39,086 nt of DNA from Candidatus Uhrbacteria bacterium (GCA_014239775.1 JAAZYG010000027.1:1-39086), one strand, 5' to 3'; counted from the first letter of the stretch, positions 24,128 through 33,149 are shown. Notes: generated by a model from the letters alone, not told the origin. Program-made: numbers and translations.

Positions 24128-26986
24128 TTATTTTTTAATAAAACCAAACGAAATATCAAATTCATTTATTCTAAAAGAGTCGTTTGTATTAGGCATATCT
24201 GATTGTGTAGTTAAATCCACTGAAGAAGTTGAATAAAGCAATGTATCCTTGTGTTCGGAAACCGCCTTTAACACTTCATCAGGACCGTTTATAACCAACA
24301 TGATCTTATCACTAATTGTTAATCCTGACTCTTTTCGTAAAGAATTTACTCTGCGGATTATTTCGCGAACTGTACCCTCTCGAACCAATTCAGTTGTTAA
24401 ATTTAGGTCTAAACTAACATCATAATCACCTTTTGTAATTTTAACATTTTTAATATTAACCTCATCCTTTATCAGGGTGATGTACTCTTCATTTAATTCC
24501 CCTGAAGGTATACTTACCTCCATTAATCCCAAAACCTGTCTAACATTAACACCTGCTTCAGACCTTCTTTCAAGAGCCTTGGAAACAATTGACCTTGTCC
24601 TGTTCATGGATTCCAGCATGTCAGTTTCTGAAACAGAATCTTTTGCAACAGGCCAAGAATCAAGATGTACGGACTCCAACTTTCCACCCACTCTTCGATA
24701 TATATTCTCTGATAAAAACGGAGTGAATGGTGCCATTAATTTTGAAAGTGTGAGCAAGCATTCCTGCAATGTATGAACTGCATGCTGCTTATCCTCTTTA
24801 TCAACACCTTTAAAACGATCACGACTTCTTCTCACATACCAGGTCGACAGATCGTTAATAAATGAACCTAAGTCACGCACAGTTTCTGTGATTATATAAT
24901 TTTCTAAACGATCTGTTGTCTCAATCACCAACTTATTTAATCTTAATAAAATCCACCTATCAAGCACATGCTCACTTTTACTTTCTTTTACCGAACCTTC
25001 TTCGAACATCTCATAAAAACTCACAACGTTCATTAACAAGTTGAAGTTTTTCTTAACCATGTCTGACAATGTTTTTTCATCAAACCTTTTTGATTCACCT
25101 GGCTGATTAATTGTATACATGTACCAACGCACAGCATCAGCACCATACTTATCAATCATGTCCATTGGCAAAACAATATTCCCCAAGGACTTAGACATCT
25201 TCTTTCCCTTTGAATCTAATACATGTCCTAAACAAATAACATTTTTGTACGGCCTCTCTTTTCCAAGTAGTGTAGAAACAGCCAATAACGTATAAAACCA
25301 TCCTCGCGTTTGATCTATTGCTTCGGAAATATAATCTGCAGGAAATGCATCACCAGAATCAACTAAATCTTTATTTTCAAACGGATAATGATGCTGAGCA
25401 AATGGCATCGCACCAGAATCAAACCAAACATCAATCAAATCTTTAGTTCTAAAATAATCTTTTCCATTCTGATGCAAAACAATATTGTCTACATAAGGCC
25501 TGTGTGGATCAAAATCATCACCAACATTGCTTTTATCTTTCGCCAACTCTCTTAACTGTTCAAAAGATCCAATACAAATTTTATCACCATCTTCTGATTC
25601 CCAAATTGGTAATGGAGTTCCCCAATATCTCTCTCGTGAAAAAGACCAATCTTTTACCTCACGCAACCATTCACCAAAACGACCATTCTGAATATGAGAA
25701 GGCTCCCAATTTATGTTTTCGTTTTCTTCTAAAAGTTTATCACGTAATTTACTCATTGCTATATACCAAGAGTCTTTTGCATAATAAATAACCTTTGTCT
25801 TACAACGCCAACAATGAGGATATGAATGAGTGTATTTTTTCTTAGAAAATAAAAGTCCTTTCTTTGCAAGATCCTTAATAATATCAATGGCGACTTCTTC
25901 ATCTACCACAAACTTACCTTCTAAAAAACCTGTTCCTTGAACAAACGTACCATCCTGATTTACCAAATGATACTTTGGTAAACCTATTTCATTACCTAAT
26001 TCAAAATCATCTTGACCATACATAACAGCAGTATGCACCACACCCGTACCATCCTCAGTTGTTACAAAATCTGCATGATGAATCTTGTACATATTCCCTT
26101 GCACATTCTCGTCCATTTCATTAAAAAATAAATCTTTCATGAATGAATACAACGGCTCATACTCTAAACCAACCAACTCAGACCCTTTTTGTTTTTCAAT
26201 AACCTCATATTTACCTTCTATGATCTCTAACCTACTTTCTGCCAACCACACAAATTCATCATCTATTTTTATCTTTATATAATCTATATCTTTACCAACA
26301 GCCAAAGCTACATTGCCAGGCAATGTCCAAGGAGTTGTTGTCCATGCAAGAATGGATTCATTTTCTTTTCCAAGAATTTTAAATCTTGCAGTAATTGTAA
26401 GATCTTTAACATCTTTATATCCCTGAGATAATTCATGACTAGACAATGATGTTCCACACCTTGGACAATGAGGTGTTACTCGATAATCTCTATACAATAA
26501 ATCCTTATCCCAAATTTGCTTTATAGCCCACCACAAAGACTCAACATATTCTGGTTTATAGGTTACATATGCATCATCAAAATCTAACCAGTAACCAAGC
26601 CTGTGTGTAAACTCCTCCCATTCTTCTTTATACTTCCAAACACTCTGTTTACATTTTTCATTAAACTTCTCCACACCATAATCCTCAATCTCATGCTTAG
26701 ACTTAAAACCAAGCTCCTTCTCAACCTCAAGTTCAACTGGAAGGCCGTGTGTATCCCAACCAGCTTTTCTTTTAACACTGTATCCTTGCATTGTTCTGAA
26801 TCGAGGAATGCAATCTTTAAACGCACGTGCTTCAACATGATGAATACCTGGATGACCATTTGCAGTTGGAGGTCCTTCAAAAAACACAAACGACCCCTTT
26901 GGAGCGTCTTTTTCTACTGTTTTTTTAAAAATTTGTTTATCTTTCCACTCTTTTAGAGTGTCTTGTTCTTGTTTAGAAAAATCCAT
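24128..26986 (-). CDS. ileS: Isoleucine--tRNA ligase, eukaryote-like (IleS2) class
   Basis: The ORF track begins at a TTG (27004), but a likely -10 (27000-26995) covers that codon, and the ATG at 26986 (MDFSKQEQ...) is the better start, giving 952 residues. The HIGH motif appears as 'ANGHPGIHHV'. The editing domain has 'WTTTPWTLPGN' and 'GTGVVHTAVMYGQDD'. The catalytic 'KGKKMSKSLGN' follows. Two Cys pairs, 'CPRCGTSLSSHE' and 'CWRCKT', look zinc-binding. The C-terminal half carries the anticodon-binding domain. The motif style is that of the second class of bacterial IleS, known to be less sensitive to pseudomonic acid. It is the first gene of the ten-gene minus operon. Confidence 0.95.
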   Translation of the reverse strand: MDFSKQEQDTLKEWKDKQIFKKTVEKDAPKGSFVFFEGPPTANGHPGIHHVEARAFKDCIPRFRTMQGYSVKRKAGWDTHGLPVELEVEKELGFKSKHEIEDYGVEKFNEKCKQSVWKYKEEWEEFTHRLGYWLDFDDAYVTYKPEYVESLWWAIKQIWDKDLLYRDYRVTPHCPRCGTSLSSHELSQGYKDVKDLTITARFKILGKENESILAWTTTPWTLPGNVALAVGKDIDYIKIKIDDEFVWLAESRLEIIEGKYEVIEKQKGSELVGLEYEPLYSFMKDLFFNEMDENVQGNMYKIHHADFVTTEDGTGVVHTAVMYGQDDFELGNEIGLPKYHLVNQDGTFVQGTGFLEGKFVVDEEVAIDIIKDLAKKGLLFSKKKYTHSYPHCWRCKTKVIYYAKDSWYIAMSKLRDKLLEENENINWEPSHIQNGRFGEWLREVKDWSFSRERYWGTPLPIWESEDGDKICIGSFEQLRELAKDKSNVGDDFDPHRPYVDNIVLHQNGKDYFRTKDLIDVWFDSGAMPFAQHHYPFENKDLVDSGDAFPADYISEAIDQTRGWFYTLLAVSTLLGKERPYKNVICLGHVLDSKGKKMSKSLGNIVLPMDMIDKYGADAVRWYMYTINQPGESKRFDEKTLSDMVKKNFNLLMNVVSFYEMFEEGSVKESKSEHVLDRWILLRLNKLVIETTDRLENYIITETVRDLGSFINDLSTWYVRRSRDRFKGVDKEDKQHAVHTLQECLLTLSKLMAPFTPFLSENIYRRVGGKLESVHLDSWPVAKDSVSETDMLESMNRTRSIVSKALERRSEAGVNVRQVLGLMEVSIPSGELNEEYITLIKDEVNIKNVKITKGDYDVSLDLNLTTELVREGTVREIIRRVNSLRKESGLTISDKIMLVINGPDEVLKAVSEHKDTLLYSTSSVDLTTQSDMPNTNDSFRINEFDISFGFIKK

Positions 26987-26994
26987 ACCATATG

Positions 26995-27023
26995 AGTATG
27001 CCAAGAGACAATAGAAAATGCAA
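26995..27023 (-). promoter_or_regulatory. Possible promoter of the ileS operon, predicted leaderless
   Basis: On the minus strand: TTGCAT (27023-27018), 17 nt, CATACT (27000-26995) preceded by TGG. The -10 ends 8 nt before the ATG at 26986. Both hexamers are imperfect, but the geometry repeats that of secG, trpS and the transketolase gene. Confidence 0.4.
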
Positions 27024-27047
27024 TAAGTATGCTAACATGGTCCACAT

Positions 27048-27515
27048 ATGAATAAATCAACTATATATATAGGAGCAGATCATGCTGGATGGGAAATGAA
27101 ATCTCATTTAGAAGAATACCTGAAAAATAAAGGTTATTCTGTAATAGATATGGGAAATAAAGACCTTGTTGAAGATGATGATTATCCAGATTTTGGATAC
27201 GCAGTTGCTAAACGAGTTGTTACAGACACAGATTCTAAAGGAATAGTTATATGCGGTAGTGCTCAAGGTGTTTGTATTGTTGCAAATAAAGTTAAAGGAG
27301 TAAGAGCTGCAACAGCATTCAATAAAAATGTTGCAACAACCTCTAGAACCGACGATGATTCAAACATACTATGCTTACCTGGGTTGCATCTTTCACAGAC
27401 AGATGCTCTTGAAATAGCAGAAACATGGCTTGAAACAAACTTCTCAGGTGAACAACGACATGTTCGTAGATTAGAAAAAGTTTCAGAAATTGAAAACCAA
27501 GAATTTAAATCTTAA
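27048..27515 (+). CDS. rpiB: Ribose-5-phosphate isomerase B family protein
   Basis: 155 residues, typical RpiB/LacAB size. It opens 'IYIGADHAGWEMKSHL', with the Asp-His of the active site. It carries 'GIVICGSAQGVCIVANKVKGVRAA', whose Cys is the catalytic base and whose loop binds phosphate. 'TDDDSNILCLPG' matches the 'ndAN' loop. It interconverts ribose-5-phosphate and ribulose-5-phosphate in the non-oxidative pentose phosphate pathway. The gene is divergent from ileS and followed at 1 nt by the Rpe-like gene, which acts on the same ketopentose phosphate. Confidence 0.94.
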   Translation: MNKSTIYIGADHAGWEMKSHLEEYLKNKGYSVIDMGNKDLVEDDDYPDFGYAVAKRVVTDTDSKGIVICGSAQGVCIVANKVKGVRAATAFNKNVATTSRTDDDSNILCLPGLHLSQTDALEIAETWLETNFSGEQRHVRRLEKVSEIENQEFKS

Positions 27516-27516
27516 T

Positions 27517-28206
27517 ATGTTAGAAATAGTACCAGCAATATTAGTACAGTCTGAAAAAGAGTTTCTAAAAAACTTACGATCAGTAGAAAATAATTGTTCT
27601 CTTATACAGATAGACATCTTGGATAATACTCTATTTAAGAACACAACATGGAATGATGCTAAGGCAGTTGGTCTTATTGATGTATCTGCAGCAGTCGAAC
27701 TGCACTTAATGGTTGAAAATCCAATACCTATAATTGAAGAATGGATGCACCATGTAAAAACTTTAAAAAGAGTAATAGTACACGCAGAAATGCACAGACC
27801 AATTGGATCCATAGTTTCTAGTATCAGAGATTTATCAGATTTAGAAGTTGCTGTTGCAGTAAATCCAGAAACACCACTCAGTGCAATAGAGGAGGTGATT
27901 CATTCAATAGACCAACTAACAATCATGAGTGTTCACCCTGGTTTTCAGGGACAAAAATTTGGTGACGAACAACATGTTGGAAGTGTAGAATCTATATTTC
28001 ATAAAATTGAACAAGCAAAAAACCACAGAAGCGATCTCATAATTGAGATAGATGGTGGAGTTACAGATGACCTAATAAAACCATTGGTACAGTCTGGTGT
28101 AAATCGAATTTGTGCAGGCTCATTAATCTTCAAAAATGATGAACCTGCAAAAAAACTTAAAGAACTTACAGAAATGTTAAAAACACTTAATAATTACACA
28201 AAATAA
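27517..28206 (+). CDS. Divergent ribulose-phosphate 3-epimerase family protein
   Basis: The ORF track begins at 27490, but the ATG at 27517, 1 nt after the rpiB stop (TAAtATG), gives the family's usual N-terminus 'MLEIVPAIL'; the product is 229 residues. The TIM-barrel family signatures are 'ELHLMVENP', 'MSVHPGFQGQKF' and 'EIDGGV', with metal-type residues in the last and in 'IDILD'. Two normally conserved active-site positions differ: the Ser of 'APSIL' is Ala, and the first metal His of 'HvDvMDG' is Gln. It may still epimerise ribulose-5-phosphate with altered metal use, or act on a related sugar phosphate. The operon position beside rpiB supports the pentose phosphate role. Confidence 0.82.
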   Translation: MLEIVPAILVQSEKEFLKNLRSVENNCSLIQIDILDNTLFKNTTWNDAKAVGLIDVSAAVELHLMVENPIPIIEEWMHHVKTLKRVIVHAEMHRPIGSIVSSIRDLSDLEVAVAVNPETPLSAIEEVIHSIDQLTIMSVHPGFQGQKFGDEQHVGSVESIFHKIEQAKNHRSDLIIEIDGGVTDDLIKPLVQSGVNRICAGSLIFKNDEPAKKLKELTEMLKTLNNYTK

Positions 28207-28231
28207 ACAACTTTTACTCTTTATTTGCATG

Positions 28232-28240
28232 TGATATACT
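28232..28240 (+). promoter_or_regulatory. Extended -10 promoter of the cupredoxin-like gene
   Basis: TGaTATACT, with a weak TTTTAC at the -35 position 17 nt upstream. The ATG at 28270 is 29 nt past the -10 and has no SD. Confidence 0.5.
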
Positions 28241-28269
28241 TCACATATTCATAAATCATTAAAATAATT

Positions 28270-29085
28270 ATGACAAAATTTTTAACTTGGTTTAGCGCTC
28301 TTTCCTTTACAACTGCTATTGTTATCGCACTAATTCTTACAGGTACCACACAAAATGTATCTGCTGGTTCTTTAGTTACAATAGATGATCTGTATGCAGG
28401 AGATTTAATTAGAGGAGAAAGTTATTCTGCCGTTTATTATTATGGAAAAGATGGTTTTAGGTATGTATTTCCAAATGATAAGACATACTTTACTTGGTAT
28501 GATAATTTTGATGGTATAAAATGGCTCTCTGATTCAAATCTTGCAAAAATTCAAATAGGAAGCACTATTACATATAAGCCTGGTAATAAAATGATAAAAA
28601 TCAATTCAGATTCAAAAACATATGCTGTTGGTAAGAACGGCACACTAATGCATGTATCATCAGAAGAAATTGCAATTGGCTTATACGGATCAAATTGGAA
28701 TACAAAAATAGATGATGTGCCTGATGCGTTTTTTGCAAGCTACACAATGGGTAGTCCAATAGAATTTGCTAGTCAATTTAGTCCATCCGCTGAAATTGTA
28801 GAAGCATCATCAATTGGTACAGACAAAGGACTTACATCAGCAACAATGGTTGATATTACAGAGTCTGGATTTAATCCAACATCTACAACAATTAGTGCAG
28901 GAAGTGTAATAAGGTTTGAAAATAATACCAATGATAAACATGGCGTAAGTGCAGATAATACAAAATGGGGTACAGGAACAATGAATGGAGGCGAATCATT
29001 TCTTAAAAAATTTGATGAACCAGGAACATACAGTTATCACGATAAGTACGACTCACAACAAACAGGAACAATAATAGTTCAGTAA
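28270..29085 (+). CDS. Secreted protein: Patescibacteria surface module plus cupredoxin-like domain
   Basis: 271 residues. The signal peptide ends near 'NVSAGS' (about 32). The middle module (about 38-165: 'SAVYYYGKDGFRYVFPNDKT' through 'NWNTKIDDVPDAFFASYTMG') is one I recognise as common in exported proteins of Patescibacteria, possibly surface-layer related. The C-terminal 80 residues are cupredoxin-like ('VDITESGFNPTSTTISAGS', 'TNDKHGVSADN', 'EPGTYSYHDKYD'). The first copper His is present, but the Cys and second-His region reads 'YSYHDKYDSQQTG', without the Cys or Met, so a normal type I copper site is unlikely. It has its own promoter and terminator inside the sugar operon. Confidence 0.85.
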   Translation: MTKFLTWFSALSFTTAIVIALILTGTTQNVSAGSLVTIDDLYAGDLIRGESYSAVYYYGKDGFRYVFPNDKTYFTWYDNFDGIKWLSDSNLAKIQIGSTITYKPGNKMIKINSDSKTYAVGKNGTLMHVSSEEIAIGLYGSNWNTKIDDVPDAFFASYTMGSPIEFASQFSPSAEIVEASSIGTDKGLTSATMVDITESGFNPTSTTISAGSVIRFENNTNDKHGVSADNTKWGTGTMNGGESFLKKFDEPGTYSYHDKYDSQQTGTIIVQ

Positions 29086-29088
29086 AAA

Positions 29089-29117
29089 AATCAGGGTTTA
29101 AACCCTGATTTTTTATT
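29089..29117 (+). terminator. Rho-independent terminator after the cupredoxin-like gene
   Basis: AATCAGGGTTT/AAACCCTGATT form a near-perfect self-complementary stem followed by TTTTT. It starts 4 nt after the stop. Confidence 0.9.
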
Positions 29118-29184
29118 TACATATGTTGTACTTAATACATTACTCATAAACACATTCACAAAGAACAATTTGATACGTTAAATA

Positions 29185-29193
29185 TGCTACAAT
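29185..29193 (+). promoter_or_regulatory. Extended -10 promoter of the transketolase operon, predicted leaderless
   Basis: TGcTACAAT, whose -10 ends 9 nt before the ATG at 29203. There is no SD in the gap. A second TATAAT (29197-29202) directly abuts the ATG but is too close to serve as its -10. Confidence 0.5.
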
Positions 29194-29202
29194 AAGTATA
29201 AT

Positions 29203-30102
29203 ATGCCGAATCTTACAATAGGACCCAGGGTCAGAAAACCATTACACTTACACGACAAGCAATTAAAAGTACTTGAAAATATTGCAACTGAAATTCGAGT
29301 TGATTTAATAGATATGCTTGTAGAAGCTGGATCAGGTCATAGTGCAGGACCACTCGGAATGGCAGATGTGTTTGTTGCACTATATTTTCATATAATGATA
29401 CATGATTCTAAGAAACCAAACTGGAAAGACAGAGACCGTCTAGTTCTTTCAAATGGTCACATATGCCCTATCAGATATGTCACAATGGCACATGCTGGTT
29501 ACTTCCCAAAGAAACACCTAAATACACTTAGAAAATTTGGATCAATCCTTCAAGGTCACCCCGAAAGCGAAAAATTAATTGGATCAGAAACAACTTCTGG
29601 ACCACTTGGATCTGGATCATCTCAAGCAGTTGGAATGGCGTATGCCGGACTGCTAGACAAATCACCCTGGCGTGTTTATTGCATAATGAGTGATGGTGAA
29701 TTAGCAGCTGGACAAACATGGGAAGCAATGCTTTTTGCTGGAAAAAATAAACTGTACAACTGTACATTTATAATTGACAGAAACAACATACAAATAGATG
29801 GGACAACAGAAGACATAATGCCACTTGAACCATTGGAAGAAAAATTTAAGGCATTCAACTTAAACGTAATTAGGTGTGCTGGTAACAGCATCTCAGATTT
29901 TGTTAATGCAACAGAACATGCTCATGGTGTCAGCGAAAAACCAACAGTAATAATTGCGGACACAATTCCCGGATATGGCGTAGATTACATGGAGTATGAT
30001 TTTACATGGCATGGTAAACCACCAAAAAAAGGTGAAGAAGCAATAAATGCATTACATGCTTTAAGAACACTTGGTGGTAAAATTGAAAGCGAGCACGAAT
30101 AA
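29203..30102 (+). CDS. Transketolase, N-terminal (TPP-binding) subunit
   Basis: 299 residues, the normal size of the N-terminal subunit in split transketolases. 'EAGSGHSAGPLGMADV' holds the His of the first substrate loop, and 'LSNGHICPIRY' the second. The thiamine diphosphate motif is 'SDGELAAGQTWEAMLFAG...NN' (SDG in place of the usual GDG). It moves two-carbon units between sugar phosphates. The C-terminal subunit follows 1 nt downstream, so the enzyme is a two-gene form made by coupled translation. The first Met has no SD, and the -10 is 9 nt upstream. Confidence 0.94.
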   Translation: MPNLTIGPRVRKPLHLHDKQLKVLENIATEIRVDLIDMLVEAGSGHSAGPLGMADVFVALYFHIMIHDSKKPNWKDRDRLVLSNGHICPIRYVTMAHAGYFPKKHLNTLRKFGSILQGHPESEKLIGSETTSGPLGSGSSQAVGMAYAGLLDKSPWRVYCIMSDGELAAGQTWEAMLFAGKNKLYNCTFIIDRNNIQIDGTTEDIMPLEPLEEKFKAFNLNVIRCAGNSISDFVNATEHAHGVSEKPTVIIADTIPGYGVDYMEYDFTWHGKPPKKGEEAINALHALRTLGGKIESEHE

Positions 30103-30103
30103 T

Positions 30104-31246
30104 ATGACCAAGAAAAATAAAAAACAAAAAGGACTGAATCGTAACATGCATCTTGCACGTAATATCCTAAATACAGAAAAAATAAAATACACACCAACAC
30201 GTAATGGATACGGTGAAGGTGTAGTTGAAGCTGGAAAAAATAATTCAAAAATAATGGTACTTTGTGCAGACTTAACAGAATCTACAAGATCACTTGAATT
30301 TAAAAATCATTTCCCTGATCGCTTTGTACAAATGGGTGTATCTGAACAATCAATGGCATCCATAGCTGCAGGAATGTCTTTAACAGGAAAGGTGCCATTC
30401 ATATCTAGTTACGCCGCATTCTCTCCAGGTAGAAACTGGGAACAAATAAAAACATGTATAGCGATACAAAATAGTAATGTAAAAATTGCTGGAGCACATG
30501 CAGGTGTGTCTGTTGGACCAGACGGCGCAACACATCAAATGATAGAAGATGTTGCATTAATGAGAGTAATGCCGAATATGAAAGTTATAGTACCAGCAGA
30601 TTCAATTGAAACAAAAAAATCTACTATTTTAGCAGCTAAACTAAAAGGTCCATGTTATCTGCGTTTTGCAAGAGAAAAATCACCAGTATTCACCACAGAA
30701 AAAACACCGTTTAAGCTAGGTAAATCTGAAATATACAGGTATGGATATGATCTAACAATTGTTGCTTCTGGACCAATTTTATATGAAGCACTACTTGCAG
30801 CAAATAAACTATCAAAGGAATTTGGAATTGAAGCAAGAGTAATTAACTCACATTCAATCAAACCATTTGATGCAAAAACCTTAATCGCAGCAGCAAAAGA
30901 AACAGGAGCTATAGTAACTGCTGAGGAAGCACAAGTTGCAGGCGGGCTTGCTGGAGTAGTTGCTGAAACATTATCTCTGACAACTCCAGTGCCAATTGAA
31001 AGAATTGGTATACAAGATAGATATGGAGAATCTGGAACACCAAGAGAAGTACAAGAAAGCATGGGGCTAACAAGTCCATTCATTGCAATGGCCGCACAAC
31101 GTGTACTTAAAAGAAAATTAGGTCAACGAGTTACAGTAATCCCAGAACACATATCCAGCGCAGATTCCTTAAGGATAGAAATGAGAAGAACTATAATTGA
31201 AAAGTCACTAAAACAAGCACCTAAAAAGTGGAAAGGAACTAAATAA
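30104..31246 (+). CDS. Transketolase, C-terminal subunit
   Basis: The ORF track begins at 30071, but the ATG at 30104, 1 nt after the N-terminal subunit stop (TAAtATG), is the likely start, giving 380 residues with a basic N-terminal tail. The pyrimidine-binding domain shows 'FVQMGVSEQSMASIAAGMSL', whose Glu activates the thiamine ring, plus 'HAGVSVGPDGATHQMIED' and 'VIVPADSIE'. The C-terminal transketolase domain carries 'ARVINSHSIKPFD' and 'VTAEEAQVAGGLAGVVAE'. The layout could also fit a DXS-like relative, but the split form, the GPDG motif and neighbours rpiB and rpe favour transketolase. Confidence 0.92.
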   Translation: MTKKNKKQKGLNRNMHLARNILNTEKIKYTPTRNGYGEGVVEAGKNNSKIMVLCADLTESTRSLEFKNHFPDRFVQMGVSEQSMASIAAGMSLTGKVPFISSYAAFSPGRNWEQIKTCIAIQNSNVKIAGAHAGVSVGPDGATHQMIEDVALMRVMPNMKVIVPADSIETKKSTILAAKLKGPCYLRFAREKSPVFTTEKTPFKLGKSEIYRYGYDLTIVASGPILYEALLAANKLSKEFGIEARVINSHSIKPFDAKTLIAAAKETGAIVTAEEAQVAGGLAGVVAETLSLTTPVPIERIGIQDRYGESGTPREVQESMGLTSPFIAMAAQRVLKRKLGQRVTVIPEHISSADSLRIEMRRTIIEKSLKQAPKKWKGTK

Positions 31247-31251
31247 TATAT

Positions 31252-32223
31252 ATGTACGATCTTATTTCAGTTGGAGACATTAAACTTGATACATTTGTTT
31301 TATTAGATAAAGCTACATCATCGTGCAACCTACAAATGCCTGAATGTAAATTATGCATAGACTATGGTGCAAAAATAGATGTAGACATTGTTGATTCACA
31401 AATTGCCGGAACCGCACCAAATGTAGCAGTTGGAATTTCTCGCATGAATAAAAAAACTGCCGTAATTTCAAATATGGGACCTGATACAACACTCCGAATG
31501 GCTTTAGAAGTTCTAAAAAAAGAAGGTGTTTCAACAAAATACATCAGATCAATTAAAGGAGCTAAAAGTGCATACTCGGTTGTATTAAACTTTAAAGGAG
31601 AAAAAACAATACTTACCTCTCACAATAAAAAAAAATACAAAATACCAAAACCTATACAACCAATGAAATGGATGTATGTAGGTGAAATGGGACCAGGTTA
31701 TGAAACATTCTATTCTACAGCAGCAAATTATGTAAAGAAAAATAAAATAAAATTAGGAATCAACCCTGGTAGTATACAAATAGAAGAAAAAAAACCTCAG
31801 TTGTTTGAACTAATCAAACAAGCTGATGTGCTTTTTGTAAATCTAGAGGAAGCACAAGTAATTGCTGGAGAGCACACAACAGAAATACACCACCTGATTA
31901 CATCCTTATGGAAATTAGGTGCAAAAAATGTCGTTATAACAGACGGTAAAAATGGTGCATATGGATTCGATGGTAAAAATCTATATCACTCAAAAATTTT
32001 TCCTGGAAAATTAGTTGAAGCCACCGGTGCTGGCGATTCATTTGCAACAGGATTCATAGGTGCAAAAATGAATAACAAAACCATGCAAAACGCTCTGGCG
32101 TGGGGATGTGTAAACTCATCATCTGTAATTGGTTATGTAGGTCCACAAAAAGGACTACTCTCAAATAAAGAAATAATCAGGAGGCTCAAAAATAAAACAA
32201 ACTTTAAAGTAAAGGAAATTTAG
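31252..32223 (+). CDS. PfkB-family carbohydrate kinase with an N-terminal cysteine cluster
   Basis: 323 residues. The N-terminal 'YDLISVGDIKLDTFV' and the C-terminal signature 'VEATGAGDSFATGF' (catalytic Asp in GAGD) define the PfkB/ribokinase fold, with 'IVDSQIAGTAPNVAVGISRM' as the substrate-side glycine motif. An insertion after strand 1 holds three cysteines (C25, C32, C35) in 'CNLQMPECKLC', possibly metal-binding. Family members phosphorylate fructose-6-phosphate, ribose, adenosine or other sugars. Standing directly before a class II aldolase, a fructose- or tagatose-phosphate substrate is plausible but not shown. The stop overlaps the spacing of the aldolase start (TAGtATG). Confidence 0.87.
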   Translation: MYDLISVGDIKLDTFVLLDKATSSCNLQMPECKLCIDYGAKIDVDIVDSQIAGTAPNVAVGISRMNKKTAVISNMGPDTTLRMALEVLKKEGVSTKYIRSIKGAKSAYSVVLNFKGEKTILTSHNKKKYKIPKPIQPMKWMYVGEMGPGYETFYSTAANYVKKNKIKLGINPGSIQIEEKKPQLFELIKQADVLFVNLEEAQVIAGEHTTEIHHLITSLWKLGAKNVVITDGKNGAYGFDGKNLYHSKIFPGKLVEATGAGDSFATGFIGAKMNNKTMQNALAWGCVNSSSVIGYVGPQKGLLSNKEIIRRLKNKTNFKVKEI

Positions 32224-32224
32224 T

Positions 32225-33148
32225 ATGTTACAGACATTATCTTATGTTCTAAAAAAAGCTAATAAAAACAACTACGCAGTAGGTGCTTTTAATATAAATA
32301 ATCTTGAAATACTACAAGCTGTAATAAACGCAGCAGAACTAGAACAGTCTCCTGTTATCATACAAACATCTGAAGGTGCTTTGAACTATGCTGGAATGGA
32401 CGAACTAGGAACACTTGTACATTTAGCAGCAAAGAAAACAAAACTGCCAGTAGTTTTTCACCTAGACCATGGAAAAAATTACGACCTAGTAGTCAAAGCA
32501 ATTAAAAGTGGCTACTACACATCTGTAATGTTTGACGGCTCTTCCTTGCCATACAAAGAAAATATAAGGCTGACAAAAAAAATAGTAAATCTTGCTCATA
32601 AAAAAAATATATCAGTTGAGGCAGAGTTAGGTGCAATTGCTGGAATAGAAGATTTTGTGTCAGTAAAAGAAAAAGATGCTCATCTTACAAACCCTGAACA
32701 GGCAATAGAATTTGTTGAAAAAACTGGATGTGATGCACTTGCTATTGCGATTGGAACAAGTCATGGTGCATATAAATATAAATCGGCATCAAAACTAGAT
32801 TTCAAAAGACTACAGCAAATAAAAGAGTCAGTAAAATTACCAATTGTTCTTCATGGTGCATCAGGAATTCCTGCAAACATAAAAAAGATATGCATAAAAT
32901 ATGGATGTGATATAAAAAAAGCCAAAGGAGTATCAGATGCAAATATAAAAAAAGCTGTAAAACTTGGAGTAAACAAAATAAACATAGACTCTGATCTAAG
33001 ACTCGCCTTTGATGCTGGTGTAAGAAAATTCCTGAAAGAAAATCCATCAGAAATTGATCCAAGAAAAATACTAAATCCTGCAAAAGAATTAATTACAAAA
33101 GTAGTACGCCAAAAAATGCAAATGCTTGGCTGCTCAAACAAAGGATAA
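32225..33148 (+). CDS. Class II fructose-bisphosphate aldolase family protein
   Basis: 307 residues. 'YAVGAFNINNLEILQAVI' opens the TIM barrel. The zinc ligands are seen in 'VFHLDHGKN', 'SVEAELGAIAG', 'GTSHGAYKYK' and 'VLHGASGIP'. 'NKINIDSDLRLAF' carries the substrate-phosphate loop. The enzyme cleaves or forms fructose-1,6-bisphosphate (or tagatose-1,6-bisphosphate) with dihydroxyacetone phosphate and glyceraldehyde-3-phosphate. It lies 1 nt after the first PfkB gene and 1 nt before the second, a kinase-aldolase-kinase arrangement. The KbaY/GatY alternative cannot be excluded by eye. Confidence 0.92.
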   Translation: MLQTLSYVLKKANKNNYAVGAFNINNLEILQAVINAAELEQSPVIIQTSEGALNYAGMDELGTLVHLAAKKTKLPVVFHLDHGKNYDLVVKAIKSGYYTSVMFDGSSLPYKENIRLTKKIVNLAHKKNISVEAELGAIAGIEDFVSVKEKDAHLTNPEQAIEFVEKTGCDALAIAIGTSHGAYKYKSASKLDFKRLQQIKESVKLPIVLHGASGIPANIKKICIKYGCDIKKAKGVSDANIKKAVKLGVNKINIDSDLRLAFDAGVRKFLKENPSEIDPRKILNPAKELITKVVRQKMQMLGCSNKG

Positions 33149-33149
33149 T

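Noticed and set aside
24477-26956. Plus-strand ORFs opposite ileS (for example 25504-25791, 26603-26956)
   Set aside because: They are shadows in the antisense frame of a conserved gene, with no SD, promoter or recognisable product.
27002-27004. TTG as the ileS start used by the ORF track
   Set aside because: It overlaps a likely -10 element, and the ATG at 26986 gives the normal family N-terminus.
29197-29202. TATAAT directly before the transketolase ATG as its promoter
   Set aside because: It abuts the ATG, so transcription would start inside the coding region; the TGcTACAAT just upstream has the right distance.
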